Numbered from the stretch's first letter, positions 37,398 through 47,747 are shown. The stretch: DNA of 64,000 nucleotides from Neoroseomonas oryzicola (GCF_012163135.1 NZ_JAAVUP010000001.1:434001-498000); one strand, 5' to 3'. Numbers and translations are program-made. Notes: a model not told the origin generated them from the letters alone.

Positions 37398-39235
37398 GGC
37401 GTGGCCTTGCGGAAGGGAAGGACGTTCGCCGCCGAAGCCCGGTCGGCAATGGCGGACAGGATGAAGCGCGCGGTGATCGGCGTGCCGTCGTAGTGCAGCA
37501 CCGGCACCAGCTTCGCGGGGTCGATCTCCTCCTCGTTGATGAGGAGGGTGCGGAGCTGGGCGTCGCGGTTCTGCTCGACGACGAAGACACGCTCATGAGC
37601 GGCGATGAAGGCCGCGACGTCGTCGTGGAAGGGGAAGGCGCGGATGCGCATGGCATCGAGATGGATGCCCTGCGCCTCCAGCGCCGTCAGCGCCTCCCGC
37701 ATCGCGGCCGAAGTGGAGCCGTAGAAGATCACGCCGTCGCGCGCCTTCTCCTTGGCCAGCGTCACGATCGGATGCGGGACGATGGAGCGCGCCGTGTGGA
37801 ACTTCTTCAGCAGGCGCTGCATGTTGTCGACGTAGGGCGCGCCGTCCTCGGTATAGCGGGCGTAGCGGTCGCGCGATGTGCCGCGGGTGAAGAAGGATCC
37901 CTTCTCCGGATGGGTGCCGGGCCAGGTGCGGTAGGGGATGCCGTCCCCGTCCACGTCCAGGTAGCGGCCGAAGGTCTTGGCGGCATCGAGGCCCGCGGCG
38001 TCGAGCACCTTGCCGCGATCCATCTTCCGCGCGGGATCCCACTTGAAGGGTGCGCAGAGCCAGTCGTTCATGCCGATGTCGAGGTCGAGCATGACGAAGA
38101 TCGGCGTCTGCAGCCGGTCGGCCAGGTCGAAGGCATCCGCGCCGAAGGCGAAGCATTCGGCAGGATCCTCGGGCAGCAGCATGACGTGCTTGGTATCGCC
38201 GTGGCTGGCATAGGCGGCCGAGAGCAGGTCCGATTGCTGCGTGCGCGTCGGCATGCCGGTCGACGGCCCCGCGCGCTGCACGTCGAACAGCACGGTCGGG
38301 ATCTCGGCGAAGTAGGCGAGGCCGAGGAATTCCTGCATCAGCGACACGCCGGGCCCCGAGGTCGCGGTGAAGGCGCGCGCGCCGTTCCAGGCCGCGCCGA
38401 CCACCATGCCGATGGAGGCAAGCTCGTCCTCGGCCTGCACGATCGCGTAGCGCTTGGCCCCGGTCTCCGGGTCCTTGCGCAGGCGGCCGCAATACTTCTC
38501 GAAGGCCTCGGCCAAGGAGGTCGAGGGCGTGATCGGATACCAGGCGCAGACGGTCGCGCCGCCATAGACGGCGCCGAGCGCCGCGGCGGAATTGCCGTCG
38601 GTGAAGATCCGGTCGCCCACCGCATCCGCCTTGCGCAGCCGCAGGCCGATCGGGCAGGCGAGGTTCTCGTGCGCCCAGCTCCGGCCCATCTCGAGTGCGG
38701 CGAAGTTGGCCGGGACCAGCTTCTCCTTGCCCTTGAACTGGGCAGCGATGGACGCCCTCACCGCTTCCACGTCCATGTCGAGCAGCGCCGACAGCGCGCC
38801 GAGATAGACGATGTTCTTGAACAGCTGCCGCTGCCGCGGATCGGAATAGGCGTTGTTCGTGATCTCGGTTAGCGGACAGCCGATGACGGTGATGTCGTCG
38901 CGGAACTTCGACTTCGGCATCGGCCGGGTCGAATCATAGAACAGGTAGCCGCCCGGCTCGATCTCGGCGACGTCGCGGTCCCAGGTCTGCGGGTTCATCG
39001 CAACCATCATGTCCACGCCCCCGCGCCGGCCCATGTGGCCGGCCTCGCTGACGCGGACCTCGAACCAGGTCGGCAGGCCCTGGATGTTCGAGGGGAAGAT
39101 GTTGCGCGACGCGATGGGCACGCCCATCCGCAGGATTGATTTCGCGAAGAGCCCGTTGGCGGAGGCCGACCCCGACCCGTTGACGTTGGCGAACTTGACG
39201 ACGAAGTCGTTCGTCGCGGTTATCGGCTGTGGCAT
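37394..39235 (-). CDS. korA: 2-oxoacid:ferredoxin oxidoreductase, fused gamma-alpha subunit (KorA)
   Basis: A 613-residue fusion. The N-terminal about 190 residues are the gamma (CoA-binding) domain with FANVNGSGSASANGLFAKS. The rest is the alpha pyrimidine-binding domain (AWYPITPSTSLAEAF, ATSGPGVSLMQEF, VQRAGPSTGMPTRTQQSDL) and a C-terminal domain ending in a VVEQNRDAQLRTLL strand. The ATG at 39235 lies 16 nt inside the end of the upstream FAD/FeS protein gene, showing tight coupling. It works with KorB; electrons probably go to the upstream flavoprotein. Confidence 0.93.
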   Translation of the reverse strand: MPQPITATNDFVVKFANVNGSGSASANGLFAKSILRMGVPIASRNIFPSNIQGLPTWFEVRVSEAGHMGRRGGVDMMVAMNPQTWDRDVAEIEPGGYLFYDSTRPMPKSKFRDDITVIGCPLTEITNNAYSDPRQRQLFKNIVYLGALSALLDMDVEAVRASIAAQFKGKEKLVPANFAALEMGRSWAHENLACPIGLRLRKADAVGDRIFTDGNSAAALGAVYGGATVCAWYPITPSTSLAEAFEKYCGRLRKDPETGAKRYAIVQAEDELASIGMVVGAAWNGARAFTATSGPGVSLMQEFLGLAYFAEIPTVLFDVQRAGPSTGMPTRTQQSDLLSAAYASHGDTKHVMLLPEDPAECFAFGADAFDLADRLQTPIFVMLDLDIGMNDWLCAPFKWDPARKMDRGKVLDAAGLDAAKTFGRYLDVDGDGIPYRTWPGTHPEKGSFFTRGTSRDRYARYTEDGAPYVDNMQRLLKKFHTARSIVPHPIVTLAKEKARDGVIFYGSTSAAMREALTALEAQGIHLDAMRIRAFPFHDDVAAFIAAHERVFVVEQNRDAQLRTLLINEEEIDPAKLVPVLHYDGTPITARFILSAIADRASAANVLPFRKATP

Positions 39236-41013
39236 GCGTGCGCCTTCGGCTTGGCGGTCTCGAGCAGGAACTTCTGCATGTCCCAGGCACCGGTCGGGCA
39301 GCGCTCGGCGCACATGCCGCAGTGCAGGCAGACGTCCTCGTCCTTGACCATCACTCGGCCCGTCTTAAGGCCATCCTGGACGTAGAGATCCTGGTAGGTG
39401 TTCACCGCCGGCGCCTTGAGGCGCGTGCGGAGTTCCTCCTCCTCACCATTCTCGGTGAAGGTGATGCAGTCGGTCGGGCAGATGTCGACGCAGGCGTCGC
39501 ATTCGATGCAGGCCTTGGCCGTGAACACCGTCTGCACGTCGCAGTTCAGGCAGCGCTGCGTCTCGAGATAGGCCATTTCCCGGTCGTAGCCGAGTTCGAC
39601 CTCCGCGGTGATGTCGCGCAGCGCCTTCTCGGCCGGCAGTTGCGGCACCTTGTACCGCAGGTCGAGCGAGACCGCGTTGTCATAGGCCCATTCGTGGATG
39701 CCCATCTTCTGGCTGGCGATGCGGACATCCGGCGCGGGCCGGACCTTCACGTCCTCGCCCTTGCAGAACAGGTCGATGGACACCGCGGCCTGGTGGCCAT
39801 GCGCCACGGCCCAGATGATGTTCTTCGGGCCGAAGGCCGCATCGCCGCCGAAGAAGACGCGAGGGTCGGTCGACTGCAGCGTCTCGGTGTCGAGCTTCGG
39901 CAGGCCCCAGCGGTCGAACTCGATCCCGGCATCGCGCTCGATCCAGGGGAAGGCGTTCTCCTGGCCGATGGCGACGAGGACGTCGTCGCATTCGATCGTC
40001 ACGTCAGGCTCGCCGGTCGGCAACAGGGAGCGGCGCCCCTTCTCGTCGTACTGCGCCGCGACCTTCTCGAACACCATGCCGGTCAGGCGGCCGTTGTCGT
40101 GCAGCACTTCCTTCGGCACGAGGAAGTTGAGGATCGGGATGCCTTCATGCATCGCGTCCTCCTTCTCCCACGGGGAGGCCTTCATCTCCTCGAAGCCGGA
40201 GCGGACGACGACCTTCACCTCCTCGCCGCCGAGGCGGCGGGCGGAGCGGCAGCAATCCATCGCGGTGTTGCCGCCGCCGAGCACGATGACGCGCTTGCCG
40301 ATCGACTTCACATGCCCGAAGGAGACCGAGGCGAGCCAATCGATGCCGAGATGGATGTTGGCCGCCGCTTCCTTGCGGCCCGGCACATCGAGCTCGCGCC
40401 CGCGCGGCGCGCCCGACCCGACGAAGACCGCGTCGTAACCCTCGGCGAGCAGGGCCTTCAGGCTGTCGACGCGGCGGTTCATGTGGCTCACCACGCCGCC
40501 GCGATCGAGCGCGAAACCGCATTCCTCGTCGATTACTTCCTCGGGCAGACGGAAGCGCGGGATCTGCTGGCGGATGAAGCCGCCCGGCTTCGCGGCGCCG
40601 TCGAAGACGTGGATCTCGTAGCCGAGCGGCGCGAGGTCGCGCGCGACCGTCATGCTCGCCGGACCCGCACCGACGCAGGCGATGCGCTTGCCGTTCCGCT
40701 CGCTCGGGATCTCCGGCATGCGGGACAGCACTTCGCCCTTGTTGTCGGCCGCGACGCGCTTCAACCGGCAGATCGCGACCGGTTCTTCCTCGACACGGCC
40801 GCGCCGGCAAGCGGGCTCGCAGGGGCGGTCGCAGGTGCGACCCAGGATCCCCGGGAAAACGTTCGAATGCCAGTTGACCATGTAAGCGTCGGAATACCGG
40901 CCCGCGGCGATCAACCGGATGTACTCGGGCACGGGCGTGTGGGCCGGACAGGCCCACTGGCAATCGACCACCTTGTGGAAGTAGTCCGGGGACGAGATGT
41001 CCGTCGGCTTCAC
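39220..41013 (-). CDS. NAD(P)H-dependent FAD oxidoreductase with ferredoxin domain (GltD-like, KorC-like)
   Basis: A 597-residue flavoprotein. The N-terminal FeS region (CQWACPAHTPVPEYIRL, CDRPCEPACRRGRVEE) and two nucleotide-binding folds (CVGAGPASMTVARDLA and VLGGGNTAMDCCRSA) match the glutamate-synthase small-subunit family. The C terminus adds a two-cluster ferredoxin (CIECDACVDICPTDC and CLHCGMCAERCPTGAW). The GTG at 41013 has GGAGG 8 nt upstream. Placement before KorAB fits a NADP-ferredoxin adaptor, as in the three-subunit 2-oxoglutarate:NADP oxidoreductase of Thauera. A 222-bp spacer upstream should hold its promoter. Confidence 0.9.
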   Translation of the reverse strand: MKPTDISSPDYFHKVVDCQWACPAHTPVPEYIRLIAAGRYSDAYMVNWHSNVFPGILGRTCDRPCEPACRRGRVEEEPVAICRLKRVAADNKGEVLSRMPEIPSERNGKRIACVGAGPASMTVARDLAPLGYEIHVFDGAAKPGGFIRQQIPRFRLPEEVIDEECGFALDRGGVVSHMNRRVDSLKALLAEGYDAVFVGSGAPRGRELDVPGRKEAAANIHLGIDWLASVSFGHVKSIGKRVIVLGGGNTAMDCCRSARRLGGEEVKVVVRSGFEEMKASPWEKEDAMHEGIPILNFLVPKEVLHDNGRLTGMVFEKVAAQYDEKGRRSLLPTGEPDVTIECDDVLVAIGQENAFPWIERDAGIEFDRWGLPKLDTETLQSTDPRVFFGGDAAFGPKNIIWAVAHGHQAAVSIDLFCKGEDVKVRPAPDVRIASQKMGIHEWAYDNAVSLDLRYKVPQLPAEKALRDITAEVELGYDREMAYLETQRCLNCDVQTVFTAKACIECDACVDICPTDCITFTENGEEEELRTRLKAPAVNTYQDLYVQDGLKTGRVMVKDEDVCLHCGMCAERCPTGAWDMQKFLLETAKPKAHACHSR

Positions 41014-41235
41014 GCGCGGAGCCTCCCTTGGGCTGGATGCCGCAAAGCGTGGAGCACTCCGTTGGATGCGTTCTTGATGTCCTGGCTGCGGTGGCTGGAC
41101 GGCCATCGCGCAAACGCAGTCGTCATTACGTCTGGTCCACTCCCCGCCGTTCAACGGCTTGGGCGTGAATCTGCCCCAAGGCGGCCCCGGGGGCAATGTG
41201 CCGATTCTTGCTGCGCCGCAGCGCGACCGCGTGGT

Positions 41236-41784
41236 TCAGACCTCGAGGAAGACGGTCTCGCCGTCCCCCTGCAAGCGGATGTCGAGCCGCCATTCGCCGT
41301 CGCCCGCCGGCGTCGCGATCATGGTGCCGCGCCGTGCCGCGGGCACCATCGCGAGGACCGGATCCTCCGAAAGCCGCGCATCCCCTGCGAAATAGGCGCG
41401 CGTGACGAGGCCCTTCATGAGGCCGCGCGCGAAGATGGTGATGACGACATGCGCGGCCTGGGTGCTGTTGCCCGGACCCGGCACAGCGCCGGGCCTGACG
41501 GTGACGAAGCGGTAGCGGCCTTCCGCATCCGTCGCGCAGCGGCCGAAACCGTGAAATGACGAATCGTAACTGCCGTCGGGATCAGCCTGCCAGATCTCGA
41601 CCATCGCATCCGGCACCACCGCGCCGGAACCATCCGTGATGCAGCCCGTCAGGACGATGCGCTCGCCCGACGCACCGGCATTGGGGCCGTCCGCGCGCAG
41701 CAGGTCGGCCCAGGCCGGGAAGTCGATCATGTGCCAGTAGGGACCGGCGGTCTGGCTGGCGGTCGCGTGGGTCATGTCAGGCAT
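41236..41784 (-). CDS. pcaG: Protocatechuate 3,4-dioxygenase alpha subunit
   Basis: A 182-residue intradiol dioxygenase subunit. It shows the expected TASQTAGPYWHM start, VEIWQADPDGSYD, and the HVVITIFARGL strand that replaces the iron-binding His region of the beta subunit. PcaGH opens protocatechuate to beta-carboxymuconate. The start is ATG 41784, inside the last codons of pcaH; ATG 41775 (MTHATAS) is equally plausible. No other pca genes of the beta-ketoadipate branch lie in the window. Confidence 0.92.
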   Translation of the reverse strand: MPDMTHATASQTAGPYWHMIDFPAWADLLRADGPNAGASGERIVLTGCITDGSGAVVPDAMVEIWQADPDGSYDSSFHGFGRCATDAEGRYRFVTVRPGAVPGPGNSTQAAHVVITIFARGLMKGLVTRAYFAGDARLSEDPVLAMVPAARRGTMIATPAGDGEWRLDIRLQGDGETVFLEV

Positions 41785-42481
41785 TCTCGAAAGGCGTGGC
41801 GGCGCGGCCGCGGAGAACGATGTCGAAGCGATAGCCCAGCGCCCAGTCGGCCTGCATCAGCGCGGGGTCGAGCGTCGCGACCAGGCGTCGCCGTGCCGCC
41901 TCGTCCCCGCTGCCCTGGAAGATGGCGTCGAAGTCGAGCAGCGGATCGCCCGGAAAATACATCTGGGTGATCAGGCGCTGGGCGAAGCCCGCACCGTGCA
42001 GGCCGAAATGGATGTGCTGCGGCCGCCAGCCAGGGCCCGGGTTCCGCCACGGATAGGCACCGGGCTTGATGGAGGTGAAGGCATAGTTGCCCTCCGCATC
42101 GGTGAAGACGCGACCCTCGCCGACGAAGTTCGGGTCGAGCGGCGCGTCGTGCCGGTCGCGCGCATGGTGGTAGCGGCCAGCCGCGTTCGCCTGCCAGACC
42201 TCGACCATCGCGTTGGCGACTGGGCGGCCGTTCTCGTCCGTGACGCGGCCGGCGACGACGATGCGTTCCCCGAGCGCCGCCTTGCCCTGCACCACCGAAA
42301 GATCGGCATGCGGCGCATACCAGGCGGGCGCGAAGCGCGGTGCCGAGGATTCCGTGATCGTCGTCGGGATGCGGACCGGCTCCGCCTTCGGATGGCGGAG
42401 CGAGGTGCTCAGATAGGATGGCAGGTCGAGCGGCGGCTGGCTGCCGGGCGCGATCGGCGCGTAGGGGGTTGGGTCCGCCAT
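41777..42481 (-). CDS. pcaH: Protocatechuate 3,4-dioxygenase beta subunit
   Basis: A 234-residue catalytic subunit. The ferric-iron ligands are expected as Tyr in GRYHHARDRHD, Tyr in PGAYPWRNPG, and the two His of the PQHIHFGL strand; all are present. The ATG at 42481 follows GGGAGG. It overlaps or abuts pcaG and lies 49 bp after a 3-hydroxyacyl-CoA dehydrogenase gene. The presence of PcaGH shows an aerobic aromatic-acid route ending in the beta-ketoadipate pathway. Confidence 0.94.
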   Translation of the reverse strand: MADPTPYAPIAPGSQPPLDLPSYLSTSLRHPKAEPVRIPTTITESSAPRFAPAWYAPHADLSVVQGKAALGERIVVAGRVTDENGRPVANAMVEVWQANAAGRYHHARDRHDAPLDPNFVGEGRVFTDAEGNYAFTSIKPGAYPWRNPGPGWRPQHIHFGLHGAGFAQRLITQMYFPGDPLLDFDAIFQGSGDEAARRRLVATLDPALMQADWALGYRFDIVLRGRAATPFENA

Positions 42482-42530
42482 TCTTGCCTCCCTGGAGTGG
42501 GCGGACGGTGGAAGGCGGCGCCCTGCCCCG

Positions 42531-43450
42531 TCAACCCTCTTCCTTGAGGATGCGCACGCCGGCGAGCAGCGCCTTCTCGTACCGTGCCCGTTCCTTCGCC
42601 GTGACATCGGCCGGCCAGTCGCGGAAGCCGCGGCCAGTCTTGGGTCCGAGGCGGTTTTCCGCCACCAGCCGCGCCAGCGTCGGGCTGGGATCGGGGCTGT
42701 TGCACAACGAGGGATAGATGGTGCGTCCCGCTTCGAGCTGCGTCTCGAGCCCCGCGAGCTCCTTCTGCGTGATCGGTCCGGCGGCGACATAGCGGAAGCC
42801 GAAGCAGTAGCGCACGGCGTTGTCGACATCCTCGGCGCTGGCCAGGCGCTGGTCGATGACGGCGAAGGCCTCGCGCATCAGCGCGTGCTGGATGCGGTTG
42901 GCGAGGAAGCCCGGCACGTCCTTCGCGACCCGAATCGCCTTGCGGCCTAGGCCATTCATGATGTCGGCGACGGCGTCGCAGATGGCCGGATCGGTGTGCT
43001 CGCCGCGGACGACCTCGACGCCGGGGACGAGATGCGCCGGGAGGAAGAAGTGCAGGTTGGCGCAACGTGCCCGCGTCGGGATGTGGCCCGCGATGTCGGT
43101 GATGCGGTAGCCGGAGGCATTGGACACCACCGGGATATGCGCCGGCACCAGCGTGTCGAGCCTGCCGAAGACCTCCTGCTTCAACGCCAGGCGCTCCGGC
43201 ACGGCCTCGATGACGATCTCGGCCGAGGCGTAGTCCGGCGCGGCGATGTCGTTCACCAGCGCGAGATGCGCCGCGTCGTCGGGATTGCCCTCGAGCTGCG
43301 TGATGGATTGCCGAACGCGTGCCTGGACCTCGGGCCAACGGGCCTCGGCCGGTTCCACCGCGGTCACGCGCCACCCACCGGCGAGGAAGATGGCGGCGAT
43401 GTCGCAGCCCATCAGCCCCATGCCGAGGATGACCGTGTGGCGCGGGGCAC

Positions 43451-43454
<4 letters not shown>
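42531..43454 (-). CDS. 3-hydroxyacyl-CoA dehydrogenase-family protein
   Basis: A 307-residue NAD-dependent dehydrogenase. The dinucleotide motif is Gly-Met-Gly-Leu-Met-Gly near residue 11. The catalytic His lies in [17 protein letters not shown], and the C-terminal domain carries [19 protein letters not shown] and GRGFRDW. It resembles 3-hydroxybutyryl-CoA or L-carnitine-type dehydrogenases; the substrate is open. Its ATG overlaps the ureG stop (ATGA), so it is co-translated with the urease accessory genes although unrelated in function, and pcaHG follow. Confidence 0.87.
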
Positions 43455-44058
<604 letters not shown>

Positions 44059-44062
<4 letters not shown>

Positions 44063-44850
44063 GACCGGAAGAGCCTCGTGTACTGGGTTTCATGACGGAT
44101 GGAGAAAAGGTCTAAGGCCGGGCTCGCCGTGCCGATGCGGTCCAGGTCCGCGGTGAGCGCAGCCTCGGCCGCCGCGGCGACGACCGGCAGCAGCGCCGCC
44201 GTCGCGAGCTGCCCGTCGGTTTGCCCGAGTGGCACCAGCCGCACCCCGGCCGAGACCAGATTCGCGGCGAAGGCGGACAGGTAGCCGAAGGTGGCGTCGC
44301 GCAAAGGCACGCCATGCGCCGCCGCAGCCGCGCCGAAGGCGACGGCATGCGGGATGCGGCGCGGATGGCGCGCGGCGAAGGCCGCGAGGCGCGGCTCGGG
44401 CCAGGCGGCGAGCGTCACGTTGAGAAAGGCCGTCCCCTGCGCCTCGGCCTCCAGCGCGGTCTCCGGCGTGCCGCGCCAGGCCGCGCCGAGTTCCGCAACG
44501 GCGTCGAGCGCCCTCGCCTTCCCCGCCGCCAAGGCGCGATGCGCCGCGGCCAGTAGCGCACCGTCCACCCGCCCCGCCCCGTCGCGCAGGGCGGTGGCGA
44601 CATAGGCGACGAGGTCGTCCCGCCGCGTCACCGCGCCTTCCTCCACCGCTGCCTCGAGCCCATGGCTGTAGGTGTAGGCCCCCACCGGATAGGCCGGCGA
44701 GAGCCAAGTCAGCAGGCGGTAGAGCGCCTCAGTGGTGGTGGTCGCAGTGGTCGTGATCGTGGTCGTGGTGATGGTGGTGGTCGCCGTGATCGTGGTGGTG
44801 GTGATGGTGGGTGTGGTGGTGCTGGGTCGGGCTGTAGTTCTGCTCGCCAT
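44059..44850 (-). CDS. ureF: Urease accessory protein UreF (start within ureE)
   Basis: UreF acts as the gate between UreG and the UreABC-UreD complex. Conserved parts begin at [25 protein letters not shown] and continue through the helical core to the [12 protein letters not shown] end. Between the ATG at 44850 and this core there is no in-frame ATG, GTG or TTG. Translation must therefore start at 44850, giving 263 residues with a 41-residue Thr-rich leader that overprints the His-rich tail of UreE by 122 nt, or use a rare start such as CTG or ATC. The core alone is the normal length. Confidence 0.88.
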
Positions 44851-45295
44851 AGGCCCCGCCCTCCGGGTCGAAGGGCACGTTCACCTTGCGCAGCGTCGCA
44901 CCCAGGCCTTCCAGCATATGGACGATGACATGGTCATCGCGGATCAGCAGGCGGTCGCCGTCGATCTGCGTCGGCAGGTGGCGGTTGCCAAGGTGCCACG
45001 CGAGGCGCGCGAAATGCTCGTGGTTCTTCGCGGTGATCTCGACGAGCGGCTCGGGCGCGGCCTTCACCCGCACGAAGCCGCCGGTCGCTAGCGCCAGGCC
45101 GTCGCCCTCCCGCAGCACCGTCGCCTCGGGCAGGTCGAGGAGGAAGGCGAGCCCGCCCTCCCCCGTGTAGAGCTTCCGGCGGCGGAAGCGGTCGTCGAAA
45201 TCCACCAGCACGGCGTCGCGGGCCTCCGGCTCCGGCCATTCGCCGGCGCGGTGCACGGTGGTCGCGCGGGGGATGCTCTCCTGGTCCATCATCAT
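44729..45295 (-). CDS. ureE: Urease accessory nickel metallochaperone UreE with His-rich tail
   Basis: A 188-residue nickel carrier. The N-terminal peptide-binding domain (VLVDFDDRFRRRKLYTGEGGLAFLLDLP) and the metal domain with AWHLGNRHLPTQI are standard. The last about 32 residues are nearly all His and Asp with one Cys, a high-capacity nickel site comparable to the K. aerogenes tail. Three ATGs stand in a row; the third (45289) has the best spacing to GAGG. The DNA of the His tail also encodes the only available ureF start region in another frame. Confidence 0.94.
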   Translation of the reverse strand: MMMDQESIPRATTVHRAGEWPEPEARDAVLVDFDDRFRRRKLYTGEGGLAFLLDLPEATVLREGDGLALATGGFVRVKAAPEPLVEITAKNHEHFARLAWHLGNRHLPTQIDGDRLLIRDDHVIVHMLEGLGATLRKVNVPFDPEGGAYGEQNYSPTQHHHTHHHHHHDHGDHHHHHDHDHDHCDHHH

Positions 45296-45297
45296 CC

Positions 45298-47013
45298 TCA
45301 GAACAGGAAGTAGCGCTGCGCCATCGGCAGCACCTTGGCGGGTTCGCAGACGAGCAGCACGCCGTCGGCGCGCACCTCATAGGTCTCGGCATCGACCTCG
45401 ATGCGCGGCAGGGCGTCGTTGTGCAGCATCGACCGCTTGCCGATGCCGCCGCGGCAATTGCGCACCGCGGCGAGCGGACGTGACAGGCCGAAGCGTTCGG
45501 CGATGCCTTCCTCGATCGCGGCCTGGGAGACGAAGGTCACCGACGTCGCGCGCTTGGCCCCGGCGAAGGCACCGAACATCGGCCGGTAATGCACCGGCTG
45601 CGGCGTCGGGATGGACGCGTTCGGATCGCCCATCAACGACATGGCGATGGCACCGCACTTCAGCACCATCTCGGGCTTCACGCCGAAGAAGGCCGGCGAC
45701 CACAACACCAGGTCGGCGAGCTTGCCGACCTCGATGCTGCCGACGTGGTCGGCAACGCCCTGGGAGATCGCCGGGTTGATCGTGTATTTCGCGATGTAGC
45801 GCAGCGCGCGGCGGTTGTCGTTGTCGCCGGTCTCCTCCGGCAGGCGGCCACGCTGGACCTTCATCTTGTGGGCGGTCTGCCAGGTGCGGATGATGACCTC
45901 GCCCACGCGGCCCATGGCTTGGCTGTCGGAGGACATCATCGAGATCGCGCCGATGTCGTGCAGGATGTCCTCGGCCGCGATGGTCTCCTTGCGGATGCGG
46001 CTTTCGGCGAAGGCCACGTCCTCGGCGATGCGCGGGTCGAGGTGATGGCAGACCATGAGCATGTCGAGATGCTCGTCCACGGTGTTCACCGTGTAGGGCA
46101 TGGTGGGATTGGTGGACGACGGCAGGATCCCCGCCTCCCCCACCAGACGCAGGATGTCGGGTGCATGGCCGCCGCCCGCGCCTTCCGTGTGGAAGGCCTG
46201 CAGCACGCGGCCCTTGATGGCCTTGATCGTCTCCTCGACGAAGCCGGATTCGTTCAGCGTGTCGGTGTGGATGGCGACCTGGATGTCCATCGCATCCGCG
46301 ACCGACAGGCAGGTGTCGATCGCCTTGGGCGTGGTGCCCCAGTCCTCATGCAGCTTGAGCCCGCAGGCGCCGGCGCGGATCTGTTCCTCGAGCGCCGCCG
46401 GTAGCGCCGCGTTCCCCTTGCCGAGGAAGCCGAGATTCATCGGGAAAGCCTCGGCCGCCTGCAGCATGCGGGCGATGTGCCAGGGACCCGGCGTGCAGGT
46501 GGTGGCGAGCGTGCCATGCGCCGGCCCGGTGCCGCCGCCGAACATCGAGGTCACGCCGGAGGCCAGCGCCTCCTCGATCTGCTGGGGGCAAATGAAGTGG
46601 ATGTGCGGGTCGATGCCGCCGGCGGTCAGGATGCGCCCCTCGCCGGCGATGATCTCCGTGCCTGGCCCGATGATGATGGTGACGCCCGGCTGGGTGTCCG
46701 GGTTCCCCGCCTTGCCGATGGCGGCGATCTTGCCGTCCTTCAGCCCGACATCCGCCTTGAGGATACCGGTCACGGCATCGAGGATCAGCGCATTGGTGAT
46801 GACGGTGTCCATCGCGCCGTTCGCGCGCGTCACCTGCGACTGGCCCATGCCGTCGCGGATGACCTTGCCGCCGCCGAACTTCACCTCCTCGCCATAGGTG
46901 GTGAGGTCGCGCTCCACCTCGATGACGATATCGGTGTCCGCCAGGCGAACGCGGTCGCCAACGGTCGGGCCGTACATGCCGGCATAGGCGGCGCGGGAGA
47001 TCCGGGTGGCCAT
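45298..47013 (-). CDS. ureC: Urease alpha (catalytic) subunit UreC
   Basis: A 571-residue amidohydrolase that splits urea to ammonia and carbamate. Nickel ligands lie in HIHFICPQQ and near residue 219, where the carbamylated Lys sits in GLKLHEDWG. The flap cysteine and His are in the [21 protein letters not shown] region. The length and all landmarks agree with UreC. The ATG directly follows the ureB TAA, and ureE starts 2 bp after the stop. Confidence 0.98.
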   Translation of the reverse strand: MATRISRAAYAGMYGPTVGDRVRLADTDIVIEVERDLTTYGEEVKFGGGKVIRDGMGQSQVTRANGAMDTVITNALILDAVTGILKADVGLKDGKIAAIGKAGNPDTQPGVTIIIGPGTEIIAGEGRILTAGGIDPHIHFICPQQIEEALASGVTSMFGGGTGPAHGTLATTCTPGPWHIARMLQAAEAFPMNLGFLGKGNAALPAALEEQIRAGACGLKLHEDWGTTPKAIDTCLSVADAMDIQVAIHTDTLNESGFVEETIKAIKGRVLQAFHTEGAGGGHAPDILRLVGEAGILPSSTNPTMPYTVNTVDEHLDMLMVCHHLDPRIAEDVAFAESRIRKETIAAEDILHDIGAISMMSSDSQAMGRVGEVIIRTWQTAHKMKVQRGRLPEETGDNDNRRALRYIAKYTINPAISQGVADHVGSIEVGKLADLVLWSPAFFGVKPEMVLKCGAIAMSLMGDPNASIPTPQPVHYRPMFGAFAGAKRATSVTFVSQAAIEEGIAERFGLSRPLAAVRNCRGGIGKRSMLHNDALPRIEVDAETYEVRADGVLLVCEPAKVLPMAQRYFLF

Positions 47014-47319
47014 TTACAGCACTCCTTCCGTCTCGCCGCGGAAGCCGTGGACGATGCGCGCGCCGGCGATCTCGACCAGCCGCACCTTGCGCGTCTGGCC
47101 GGGTTCGAAGCGCACCGCGGTGCCGGCCGCGATGTCGAGCCGCCGGCCGCGCGCCGCCGTACGGTCGAAGCGCAGCAGCGGGTTGGTCTCGGCGAAGTGG
47201 TAGTGGCTGCCGACCTGCACGGGGCGGTCGCCTGTGTTGGCGACCTCGACCTCGATTGCGGCGCGGCCGGCGTTGAGTTCGATGTCCCCGGCGGCGGGGA
47301 TGATCTCGCCCGGGATCAT
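47014..47319 (-). CDS. ureB: Urease beta subunit UreB
   Basis: A 101-residue structural subunit. It has the [19 protein letters not shown] opening, [18 protein letters not shown] and the [16 protein letters not shown] strand typical of UreB. It overlaps ureA (ATGA) and abuts ureC. Separate ureA, ureB and ureC genes are the usual arrangement outside Helicobacter and eukaryotes. Confidence 0.97.
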   Translation of the reverse strand: MIPGEIIPAAGDIELNAGRAAIEVEVANTGDRPVQVGSHYHFAETNPLLRFDRTAARGRRLDIAAGTAVRFEPGQTRKVRLVEIAGARIVHGFRGETEGVL

Positions 47320-47747
47320 CGGCGGGCTCCTTTCGCCTTGGGCTTCGGTTTCGCTGCGGCCTTCCGCTTCGGCGGAGCCCTCTTCGGCGCGGCCTTCTTC
47401 GCGGCAGGCTTGGCCTTCGCCTTCGCTGGCTTCGCCGCCGCCGCATCGCGGATCGGCTGGTGCACCGTGACGAGCTTGGTGCCGTCGGGGAAGGTCGCCT
47501 CGACCTGGATCTCGTGGATCATCTCGGCGATGCCGTCCATCACCTGATCGCGGGTCAGCACCTTGGCGCCGTCGCGCATGAGTTCCGCGACGCTGCGCCC
47601 GTCGCGCGCGCCTTCGACGACGTAATCGGTGATCAGCGCGACCGCCTCGGGGTAGTTGAGGCGCAGTCCGCGCTCCAGCCGCCGGCGCGCGACGATCGCC
47701 GCCATCGCGACCAGCAGCTTGTCCTTCTCACGCGGCGTCAGGTTCAT
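47316..47747 (-). CDS. ureA: Urease gamma subunit UreA with lysine-rich C-terminal tail
   Basis: Residues 1-100 are an ordinary UreA ([32 protein letters not shown], and the ending TVHQPI). Normal UreA stops there at about 100 residues. This protein continues for 43 residues made almost only of Lys, Ala, Pro and Arg, in Lys-Ala/Pro repeats like histone H1 tails. The extension is in frame and ends at the ureB overlap, so it is part of the transcript. Whether it binds nucleic acid, polyanions or membranes is unknown. GGAGTGGAG precedes the ATG. Confidence 0.95.
   Translation of the reverse strand: MNLTPREKDKLLVAMAAIVARRRLERGLRLNYPEAVALITDYVVEGARDGRSVAELMRDGAKVLTRDQVMDGIAEMIHEIQVEATFPDGTKLVTVHQPIRDAAAAKPAKAKAKPAAKKAAPKRAPPKRKAAAKPKPKAKGARR

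Noticed and set aside
41146-41158. GCCGTT-C-AACGGC palindrome in the spacer between pcaG and the flavoprotein gene as an operator.
   Set aside because: Six-base arms are weak evidence, and nearby G+C runs produce several similar small dyads.
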